DNA of 35,842 nt from assembly GCA_910584045.1 (NCBI GenBank), contig CAJTYO010000023.1, positions 1-35,842 on the forward strand, given 5' to 3'. The stretch is from an uncultured Oscillospiraceae bacterium (lineage in GTDB: Bacteria; Bacillota; Clostridia; Oscillospirales; Oscillospiraceae). The translations under genes and the position numbers were made by a program. This document shows positions 30,452-35,842 of this stretch, piece after piece; position 1 is the first letter of the stretch; each line of letters opens with the position of its first letter. The notes beneath the pieces were generated by a model that was given only the letters and a program-made list of their open reading frames with translations, had not been told where the DNA came from and ran no database searches.

Positions 30452-32035
30452 ATGAAGCAGACATATCGTTCTATCTCTGATGTACTCAATTCTCCGTGGG
30501 CCGCGCTCCAGCCGAAACCCGCGAACGATCCCACAGACCGCGTTCTGCGCTCTACCAAGCTGGAGGACAGCATCTACGCCGACCTCCGGAGCGGAGACGA
30601 TGCTCTGGCGCAGACGGAACAGGAAGCCGCAAAAAAGCTGCGCTCCTTCCCCGCCCTCTCCAGGGACATCTACCAGTCCTTCTACTCCCTGATGCCAAAG
30701 CGCGGCGAGGACAGCGCCCTCTCGGCGCAGGCCCGGAAGTTCAACGCGCCTATTCTGGACCACATTACCCAGAGCGAGGACTTTCCTACGCTGAAATCTG
30801 TCTGCGAAGGCCGGGAGCTGCCCGCTTATGAGGCGGCGAGCGAATTTATCGCACAGGCAGCGAATGAGCTGGACGAGCTTCTGGCTGGCATCGGCGGCGA
30901 AAAGAACTCTCTGAATACCTTGGAGAAGCTGGAGGATGCGGCAGCCCAAGCCCAAAAGGAGCTGGCGGAGCTTCTGGAGCGGATGCAAAGATGCAGGAAG
31001 CCCGATGTGCAGCTGGAGCAGCAGGTGATCGCCGCTGCCAATAAAGCGGAAAGCAAGCAGCGGCAGGTCGCGGCGGTTGGGAAAATGGTCGATGCCAATA
31101 CCGCTAAAAACCAGGATACGATCTCCGCCATAGTCGCGCAGGCAGTCCGCGCCGCCGCCGAAAAGGCGGAGGAGGTCCAGAACATTATCGCCGCCTGGGG
31201 TGATGATCCCGGAAATCTGGAGCGGAACGAGGTCAACACCGCTCTGCTGGAAACCGTCCGCAAAAGCAGCGTCCTGAAGGACGTTGCCAAGTACCTTGGC
31301 AGGTTCCGGGAGATATTCGCCCAAGGCAAGCGGAACGGCTACGCCTACGGACGCGGGGAGAAATATACCCTGGAGCTGGGCAATGACCTATCCCGGGCCC
31401 TGACCTCCGAGTTGGCCATGCTGGCCTCGCCGCTGACAGCCCCGATATTTCTACGGAAGTATCAGCGCAGGCAGATCAAGCAGTATAAGCGGCGGGAGCC
31501 GGTTTACAAGGGCATGGGCGATATTATCTGCTGCTTGGATGAATCCGGCTCGACAAAAGGCGATCCCGCCGCCTGGGGCAAGGCCGTAGCATTGACCTTG
31601 CTGGAAATCGCCACAGACGGAAAGCGGAAGTTTGCGCTAATCCATTTCTCCGGCAGTATCAGATGCCAGGTGGACATATTCCGTCCCGACGAGTATACTG
31701 TGGAGGACAAAATGCGGGCTGCGGAAACCTTTCTTGACGGCGGCACCAACTTCCAGGCCCCGATGACAAAAGCTGTCCGACTGATAAAAGAGGATGGTTT
31801 TGAAAACGCTGACATCGTGTTTATTACGGACGGCGAGTGCTTTCTGTCGGAAGACTATCAGGAAGAACTTCGCCAGGAACAAGCGGCGCGCCGCTTCACA
31901 GTTACCGGCGTCCTGCTGGACAAGGGAACGCCCAGCATGGATCTCAGCCTGCGGCCATTCTGTCAGAATATCTACCGCACCAGCCAGCTGCTGGGGGATG
32001 ATATTGTGCGGGAGCTGGTGGCGAAAAGGGTATGA
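30452..32035 (+). CDS. VWA-domain protein, probable partner of the MoxR ATPase (ViaA-like)
   Basis: 527 residues, ATG after GGAGGAA. A helical N-terminal region leads into a long coiled-coil-rich part (~140-270, LEKLEDAAAQAQKELAELLE). The C-terminal VWA domain has an intact MIDAS: CLDESGSTKG (Asp363, Ser365, Ser367), GGTNF (Thr432) and FITDGE (Asp460). Size and architecture fit ViaA, the partner of RavA, and a RavA-like ATPase is encoded 1.2 kb upstream. In the family the pair remodels or chaperones target complexes; some MoxR-VWA systems act in conflict. The target here is unknown. Confidence 0.85.
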   Translation: MKQTYRSISDVLNSPWAALQPKPANDPTDRVLRSTKLEDSIYADLRSGDDALAQTEQEAAKKLRSFPALSRDIYQSFYSLMPKRGEDSALSAQARKFNAPILDHITQSEDFPTLKSVCEGRELPAYEAASEFIAQAANELDELLAGIGGEKNSLNTLEKLEDAAAQAQKELAELLERMQRCRKPDVQLEQQVIAAANKAESKQRQVAAVGKMVDANTAKNQDTISAIVAQAVRAAAEKAEEVQNIIAAWGDDPGNLERNEVNTALLETVRKSSVLKDVAKYLGRFREIFAQGKRNGYAYGRGEKYTLELGNDLSRALTSELAMLASPLTAPIFLRKYQRRQIKQYKRREPVYKGMGDIICCLDESGSTKGDPAAWGKAVALTLLEIATDGKRKFALIHFSGSIRCQVDIFRPDEYTVEDKMRAAETFLDGGTNFQAPMTKAVRLIKEDGFENADIVFITDGECFLSEDYQEELRQEQAARRFTVTGVLLDKGTPSMDLSLRPFCQNIYRTSQLLGDDIVRELVAKRV

Positions 32036-32049
32036 TTTTCCCGAATCGC

Positions 32050-32078
32050 TTGCATATACCCCGGGGATGTGGTACTGT
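32050..32078 (+). promoter_or_regulatory. Possible promoter of the Fic gene
   Basis: TTGCAT (32050-32055), 17-base spacer, TACTGT (32073-32078), 25 bases before the ATG. The -10 box is weak. Confidence 0.4.
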
Positions 32079-32102
32079 TAGAAAGAAACGGAGGTGGCTG
32101 GA

Positions 32103-32861
32103 ATGCTCTATGATAAAATCATCGCCAGCTGGCGGGAAAAGAAGGTCCGCACTGCGGCGGATATTGCCCTGGAGATGAACGGAAACGGAGCCTCGTTCAT
32201 CTATCACTCCGCTAAGATCGAGAATGACAGCATCACATACCACGACACCCGTGAGATATTCGACCACGGCGGCGTGACCTCCTATACAGGCGATGTACGC
32301 TCCCTGTTTGAGATCCAGAACTCCGTGGCGGCCTACTACCGGATGCTGGATGCCTTTGAGAAGCGGGAGCCCATGAGCGAGGCGCTGATCTGCGAATTTC
32401 AAGGATTGCTGACCCAGGGCACATACGATACGCTGCGCTATCAGAAAGGTGAGCGTCCGGGGGTATACAAAAAGCACGACTATGTGACCGGAGCAAAAGA
32501 GGTGGGCGTTCTGCCGGAGGATGTCCCGGAAGAACTGGCGGAGTTGATTGCGGAACTGGACAGCGTGGAGCCGCGCCAGGCCCTGACGGCGGCGGCCTAC
32601 TTCCACGCAAAATTCGAGAACATCCACCCCTTTGCGGACGGGAACGGACGGACTGGACGGCTGCTGATGAATTATCTCCTGCTGCTCTGGGATCATCCGC
32701 CCATTATCATCCACGAGGAGGACCGGCGGGCATATTATGACGCCCTGGAGCGGTTTGATGAAGACCAGGAGTTGGCCCCGCTAACGGCTTTTCTGCAAGA
32801 GCAGGCCGTAAAGACATGGAGAACCAGGTTTGAGCGGGAGCAGGCGCGTCAGCGCAAATAG
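32103..32861 (+). CDS. Fic-family AMP-transferase with N-terminal inhibitory helix
   Basis: 252 residues from ATG 32103, spaced about 7 bases from CGGAGGTGG; GTG 32094 lies in that site. The Fic motif HPFADGNGRTGR begins at His175 and is complete. Near the N-terminus SAKIEN (36-41) matches the inhibitory (S/T)xxxE(G/N) motif, so this is a self-inhibited Fic protein in which Glu40 would block ATP binding until released. Fic enzymes transfer AMP (or other groups) to hydroxyls on target proteins, often gyrase or GTPases. The target is unknown. It has its own terminator. Confidence 0.9.
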   Translation: MLYDKIIASWREKKVRTAADIALEMNGNGASFIYHSAKIENDSITYHDTREIFDHGGVTSYTGDVRSLFEIQNSVAAYYRMLDAFEKREPMSEALICEFQGLLTQGTYDTLRYQKGERPGVYKKHDYVTGAKEVGVLPEDVPEELAELIAELDSVEPRQALTAAAYFHAKFENIHPFADGNGRTGRLLMNYLLLLWDHPPIIIHEEDRRAYYDALERFDEDQELAPLTAFLQEQAVKTWRTRFEREQARQRK

Positions 32862-32874
32862 CATATCTATCATA

Positions 32875-32914
32875 GGGCGGTGGTATCTCATAGGAGATGC
32901 CACCGCCCTTTTTT
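32875..32914 (+). terminator. Intrinsic terminator after the Fic gene
   Basis: GGGCGGTGGTATCTC (32875-32889) pairs with GAGATGCCACCGCCC (32894-32908), one wobble, 4-base loop, then six Ts. A strong terminator. Confidence 0.95.
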
Positions 32915-33043
32915 GCGCAGAATTTTCAAAAAAGAAGCCGTTTTGTCAAAATGTAGCCCATTGGACGCTATCGCAAGTCTGTCAAAGTTTGTAATCTATA
33001 GGCATCCTGCAAATGCCCAATAGACTACAATAGGAGGAGCGTT

Positions 33044-33373
33044 ATGGACACATTAGCGAGGACATTGGGAGCACGGATACGCACCGTCCGCAAGAAGAGA
33101 GGGATCACCAGCAACCACCTGGCGGATCTCTGCGAAGTTGGAGCGGTTCACATCCGAAAAATCGAATCTGGTAAGAAACTGCCCAGCATCCCGAGACTTA
33201 TCATGATCTGCAACGCCCTTGAAACATCCCCGCAGTACCTGCTGCAGGACAGCCTGGATTTCAGCGGTTCCGACGCACAGCTGCGATTGCTGGACAAGAT
33301 CCAGGCATTGCCGCCATCCCAGATGGAACTGGCGGAGAGCCTGATCGACACGATGCTGATGCAGCTGGCCTAA
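33044..33373 (+). CDS. XRE-family transcription regulator
   Basis: 109 residues, ATG after AGGAGGAG. Residues ~8-65 are an XRE helix-turn-helix (LGARIRTVRKKRGITSNHLA, then EVGAVHIRKIESGKKLPSIP). The C-terminal part is helical (MELAESLIDTMLMQLA), probably for dimerisation. The region upstream has repeated short motifs (TGTCAAA at 32944 and 32980; GCCCATTGGAC at 32956 and GCCCAATAGAC at 33015) that may be its operators. It converges with a second XRE gene. Confidence 0.88.
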   Translation: MDTLARTLGARIRTVRKKRGITSNHLADLCEVGAVHIRKIESGKKLPSIPRLIMICNALETSPQYLLQDSLDFSGSDAQLRLLDKIQALPPSQMELAESLIDTMLMQLA

Positions 33374-33378
33374 AAAAA

Positions 33379-33408
33379 CGGAAGTCCGCCTTGGGCTTCC
33401 GATTTTTT
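33379..33408 (+). terminator. Intrinsic terminator after the XRE gene
   Basis: CGGAAGTCC (33379-33387) pairs with GGGCTTCCG (33393-33401), loop GCCTT, then six Ts (33403-33408). Confidence 0.9.
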
Positions 33409-33428
33409 CCATATTCCGCAAAAGGCAC

Positions 33429-33457
33429 TTCACAAACAGATGATCCTGTGCTATATT
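33429..33457 (+). promoter_or_regulatory. Orphan plus-strand promoter-like site
   Basis: TTCACA (33429-33434), 17-base spacer, TATATT (33452-33457). It points into the 3' end of the minus-strand XRE gene. No plus-strand gene follows closely, so it could drive an antisense RNA or be a relic. Confidence 0.35.
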
Positions 33458-33474
33458 GGCTGTAGTCTCAAAGG

Positions 33475-33798
33475 CTATTTGCCTTGTTTTTGCCGGAGAT
33501 GACGTGAGATCGTCAGCAGTAGCAACAGATCCTCGTTGTCCAACTGCCGCATCTCCTCCATGATTTTCAGGTTCAACTGCGGATACAGCCCCTCCGAGTC
33601 AAAGAACTGCATGGGCGTGATCTCAAAATATTCGCAGATATTCAGGAACTGCGCCATAGACGGCAGGGCCTTCCCGGAGGTAATACCCTGAATGTAGTTG
33701 CGGTTCATCCCCAGTGCCAGACTCATCTCATACTCCGAGACGTCCCGCTTCAGGCGCAGCTCCGTTATCCTCTGCCGGACGTATGCCGGATAATCCAT
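33475..33798 (-). CDS. XRE-family transcription regulator (minus strand)
   Basis: 107 residues. The start at 33798 is spaced 5 bases from GAGGTGG on the minus strand; two earlier in-frame starts are closer. Residues ~5-60 form an XRE helix-turn-helix (YVRQRITELRLKRDVSEYEM, then GMNRNYIQGITSGKALPSMA). The C-terminus is Leu-rich and helical. It diverges from the gene at 33991 across a 190-base AT-rich region, the likely control region. Confidence 0.85.
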   Translation of the reverse strand: MDYPAYVRQRITELRLKRDVSEYEMSLALGMNRNYIQGITSGKALPSMAQFLNICEYFEITPMQFFDSEGLYPQLNLKIMEEMRQLDNEDLLLLLTISRHLRQKQGK

Positions 33799-33899
33799 CA
33801 TGACCACCTCATGATTAGCATACCTCTATTTTCTTCTCAACTATCCATATTCAATCGGCGTTTGTTTTGATGTTTTATGCAAACTTGCAATATTATATC

Positions 33900-33927
33900 T
33901 TGAATTTATAGAATAAATGTGTAGAAT
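33900..33927 (+). promoter_or_regulatory. Possible promoter for the gene at 33991
   Basis: TTGAAT (33900-33905), 16-base spacer, TAGAAT (33922-33927), inside an AT-rich divergent region. A small GCGGC/GCCGC hairpin (33944-33956) follows in the leader. Confidence 0.45.
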
Positions 33928-33990
33928 AAGACTGCAACACGGCGCGGCTATGCCGCAGCAATATGGAATTACAGAAAAGGAAGCGAGCAT

Positions 33991-34848
33991 ATGGCGAATG
34001 AAAAAGATCAGCTCACCCCAGAAGAGCTGCCGTTTGATCTGAAGAACGAAATTGGCGAGATCGGCAAGGTTCAAAGATTTATCCCCGGTGTTTACTGCCT
34101 GACCGCCCCAAAAGAAGGCTGTCCGGTGGAGAATTACTATGTTGTCATGGAGTTCGCCGCTGTTTTTGCCGCTGTCAGCAAGTATGGGCGGCAGTTTCCA
34201 GGACTGCGGCTGTATCCGGTGAGCGAAGACGCCGGCGGCTGGCGGATCGTGGAGTATGAGCTGGCCAAGTACCAGATGGCGCGCAGCCCGGAACTGCTCT
34301 CAGAGGAAGCGGAGCAGGAGTTTCATAGAACCGCCCTCTTTGCTGCGGGATACCATCCGGAGTATTTCGGAGAGTATCCCGTCCCGATCCGGACGCCCAG
34401 GGGCTGCACCCTCCGGCACCAGAAGCTGGAGAATGGCGTCTACTGGCTGGAGACCAGCCAGTGCGAGGAGCTGCTGGCGGTCTGCTACCCCATCTGGAAC
34501 ACGGAATTTACCAGTATCGCGCGAGTGATTGGCGAACCGACAGAGTATGATTCTATCCAGGGCTACGACAAGACGATGGGGTATCTCTATTTCATCCGGC
34601 GCTCCTGCTGCGTTGCCTTCTATGAGCTGATGCAGACCCGTCCGGCTTGGGAGGGTACGGTCATCGGCAAGGCGGCGGTGATGAACGCCATCTGGCGGTA
34701 TCTGCCCAAGTACGCCGCCATGGCCCCCGGGCTGAGCGAAAATAGCTGGAAGAACTATCTTTCCAAGATCGAGACGGAGCGGGAGCGGGTGATCCGGATG
34801 TCCCCGGAGGCGGGAGACGATTTTCTTCTGTTTCTGAAGGAGCAGTAG
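33991..34848 (+). CDS. Conserved protein of unknown function
   Basis: 285 residues, ATG after AAAGGAAG. The sequence is mixed and globular, without membrane segments or catalytic motif (VYCLTAPKEGCPVENYYVVM, WRIVEYELAKYQMARSPELL, MGYLYFIRRSCCVAFYELMQ). No family recognised. GC content returns to that of the backbone, so it is probably an old part of the element. The next gene has its own promoter starting at the stop codon. Confidence 0.6.
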   Translation: MANEKDQLTPEELPFDLKNEIGEIGKVQRFIPGVYCLTAPKEGCPVENYYVVMEFAAVFAAVSKYGRQFPGLRLYPVSEDAGGWRIVEYELAKYQMARSPELLSEEAEQEFHRTALFAAGYHPEYFGEYPVPIRTPRGCTLRHQKLENGVYWLETSQCEELLAVCYPIWNTEFTSIARVIGEPTEYDSIQGYDKTMGYLYFIRRSCCVAFYELMQTRPAWEGTVIGKAAVMNAIWRYLPKYAAMAPGLSENSWKNYLSKIETERERVIRMSPEAGDDFLLFLKEQ

Positions 34849-34893
34849 GCCGCTTGCATTTTCGCGGCCCGTCCTGTATAATCCCATATGGGA
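34848..34893 (+). promoter_or_regulatory. Promoter with two symmetric operator candidates
   Basis: TTGCAT (34854-34859), 17-base spacer, TATAAT (34877-34882). GGCCGC/GCGGCC (34848-34853 and 34864-34869) flank the -35 box, and the perfect palindrome TCCCATATGGGA (34882-34893) covers the expected start point. Both look like repressor sites. Confidence 0.7.
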
Positions 34894-34903
34894 GGGATGG
34901 AAA

Positions 34904-35167
34904 TTGCAGGCAGCGGTTTTACATGGGACATTATCTGAGGCCGAGCAGGACTACTACGTCCGCCGGGTGACAGAGAAATTTCCCATCAGCATTGTGGAAA
35001 AGATCATTCTGGATGTCCAGGAGGATCATGTGGATGTGCGGTATATGCTCCACCGGTTCCGCGACCTGCGGAAGATGGGCGGCTGCTGCATCGGGGAGCC
35101 GTCCGATTGGAACCACGCCAAACAGGCGGAGTTGAGGGACACCCTTCCGAATCAGATAGATTGCTGA
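34904..35167 (+). CDS. Small protein of unknown function
   Basis: 87 residues from TTG 34904 after GGAGGGATGG. Mostly helical (LSEAEQDYYVRRVTEKFPIS, then DVRYMLHRFRDLRKMGGCCI). No family recognised. It has a strong promoter with operator-like palindromes and ends just before the second leader copy. Confidence 0.6.
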   Translation: MQAAVLHGTLSEAEQDYYVRRVTEKFPISIVEKIILDVQEDHVDVRYMLHRFRDLRKMGGCCIGEPSDWNHAKQAELRDTLPNQIDC

Positions 35168-35238
35168 CCCCTTTCGCTATTTGGAAAAACTCCAACTATA
35201 CACCGACGCCCTGTGATGATAAAATAAGGGAGTATTCT

Positions 35239-35283
35239 AGGGCGGAGTAAGTTAGGGCGGAGTAAGTTAGGGCGGAGTAAGTT
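35239..35283 (+). repeat. Tandem 15-mer, three copies
   Basis: AGGGCGGAGTAAGTT three times in direct tandem, followed by a partial AGGGAGGA. Confidence 0.95.
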
Positions 35284-35291
35284 AGGGAGGA

Positions 35292-35366
35292 ATGGCAAAA
35301 GGGAGGGGCGAAGTCTGCCCCTTTCGCCGCACCGCGACGGCCTGGAAAAGAAAACAATGGACATAG
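35292..35366 (+). CDS. Possible 24-residue leader peptide (copy 2)
   Basis: Same peptide as at 22013-22087, encoded by identical bases. The stop again lies two bases before the terminator stem. Confidence 0.3.
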   Translation: MAKGRGEVCPFRRTATAWKRKQWT

Positions 35367-35368
35367 AA

Positions 35369-35411
35369 GACTGTAATTGCCTTTTGAAAAAGGCGGTTGC
35401 GGTCTTTTTTT
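35369..35411 (+). terminator. Intrinsic terminator in leader copy 2
   Basis: GACTGTAATTGCC (35369-35381) pairs with GGCGGTTGCGGTC (35392-35404), 10-base loop, then seven Ts. Compared with copy 1, three stem positions differ and all keep pairing (C-G to T-G, G-T to A-T, T-A to T-G). Confidence 0.9.
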
Positions 35412-35439
35412 GTCCCAAATTGGAAAGGAGCAGAATTTT

Positions 35440-35842
35440 ATGAGCGAACCCAACAACACGTTCCCGTTCCCCGGAATAGAGGCAGGCGGCACACTGGACA
35501 TCAGCGCCATCTTTGGGAGCAGTACGTCCGGCGGCGATTTGAACCCCTTTGAGATGCCTGCGGCAAAAGGCCCTGTTGAGATGGACCCTTTACCCCAGGA
35601 GTACGCTCCCGCCGCAGGACCCAAGCTTGAGCCTGCTGCAGAGGCGGAATCTGCTGCGGAACCGGAAACTGAGCAGCCGTCCGCCGCACCTGCGCCAGAG
35701 GAGGAAATCGTTACCGAGCCGACCCGGAAGCAAGCGGTTCCTCCTGCGGAGGAGCCTAACCTCATCTTCGCCGCCTTTGATAAGCAGGAGGAGAAAAATA
35801 CCCAGCAGGGCCTTTTGGAAAAGCCTCCGGTATTCACCTATG
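35440..35842 (+). CDS. N-terminus of an acidic Pro/Ala-rich protein (3' end outside window)
   Basis: 134 codons are present and the frame is open at the window end. ATG 35440 follows AAAGGAG. The visible part is low-complexity and acidic (PAAEAESAAEPETEQPSAAP) and probably disordered, with a short Gly-rich start and a more ordered segment beginning near NLIFAAFDKQEEKN. Downstream of a long disordered head a folded domain is expected but cannot be seen. Function unknown. It shares its regulatory leader with the helicase operon. Confidence 0.7.
   Translation, partial: MSEPNNTFPFPGIEAGGTLDISAIFGSSTSGGDLNPFEMPAAKGPVEMDPLPQEYAPAAGPKLEPAAEAESAAEPETEQPSAAPAPEEEIVTEPTRKQAVPPAEEPNLIFAAFDKQEEKNTQQGLLEKPPVFTY

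Larger units (their letters stand above)
35181..35411 (+). promoter_or_regulatory. Repeated regulatory leader, copy 2
   Basis: Second copy of the block at 21915-22130, with the same order: inverted repeat TTGGA/TCCAA (35181-35195), TGATGATAAAATA box, three tandem 15-mers, the identical 88 bases (35284-35371) and a terminator. Outside the identical part the copies differ by scattered substitutions and one extra 15-mer. It precedes an unrelated gene, so the block rather than the gene is shared. Confidence 0.65.

Noticed and set aside
33015..33033. Promoter with TACAAT directly before the XRE gene at 33044
   Set aside because: No -35 box lies at a suitable distance and the box is nearly on top of the ribosome site.
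1..35842. Relaxase, integrase, att site, tRNA or rRNA gene
   Set aside because: None could be found by reading. The relaxase and any integration functions are presumably outside the window.

Overview
The window is high-GC Firmicutes DNA. Strong GGAGG ribosome sites, frequent TTG/GTG starts, PrgI/VirB4/VirD4 transfer genes and a RepA_N-type initiator suggest a gut Clostridia, probably of the Oscillospirales; the taxon is inferred, not shown. It reads as the interior of a large conjugative element, either a plasmid or an integrative element with its own replication functions. No relaxase, integrase or att site lies in the window, so the element is cut at both ends. Both terminal genes are partial.

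Layout. 1-7890 (+): a cell-surface adhesin fragment, an HD-GYP phosphodiesterase, then a tightly coupled transfer operon: pilin-like protein, VirB6-like channel protein with a very long low-complexity tail, NlpC/P60 wall hydrolase, small HTH, PrgI, a radical SAM protein and a VirB4 N-domain-like protein. 7892-8660 (-): a HepT/MntA toxin-antitoxin cassette with its own promoter and hairpin. 8680-14711 (+): VirB4 ATPase, an unknown protein, a strongly structured leader, a winged-helix protein and the VirD4 coupling ATPase. 14739-15393 (-): a RelE/Phd cassette under a perfect sigma-70 promoter. 15409-18193 (+): RepA carrying 23-bp iterons inside its gene (probable oriV), a winged-helix protein and an S1-like RNA-binding protein. 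18235-21885: an accessory block with a hypothetical protein, a minus-strand alphaCTD-like/NYN/winged-helix fusion, a SEC-C protein and a zinc-ribbon protein. 22162-32035 (+): a replication/maintenance operon with SF2 helicase, sliding clamp, three Cys-rich small proteins, a sigma-region-2-like protein, a RavA-like MoxR ATPase, SSB and a VWA partner. A small promoter-to-terminator cassette (DUF4160 pair) sits inside this operon. 32050-35167: Fic protein, two HTH regulators and two unknown proteins. 35440-end: start of an acidic, Pro/Ala-rich protein.

The most unusual signal is a regulatory block of about 220 bp present twice, at 21915-22130 and 35181-35411, each directly upstream of a gene. 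It has a small inverted repeat, a tandem 15-mer (two copies versus three), 88 identical bases holding a possible 24-residue leader peptide and two mutually exclusive hairpins, and an intrinsic terminator. The terminator's three stem differences between copies all keep base pairing. It looks like a dedicated attenuator or leader RNA that could co-regulate two operons. Second in interest are the in-gene iterons of repA and the 23-bp-stem hairpin before the winged-helix gene.

Together, the transfer genes would build a Gram-positive type IV channel. The RepA/helicase/clamp/SSB set would support replication of the element. The toxin-antitoxin, Fic, NYN and MoxR-VWA genes are probably stability or conflict cargo, mostly inserted between backbone genes as units with their own promoters and terminators.
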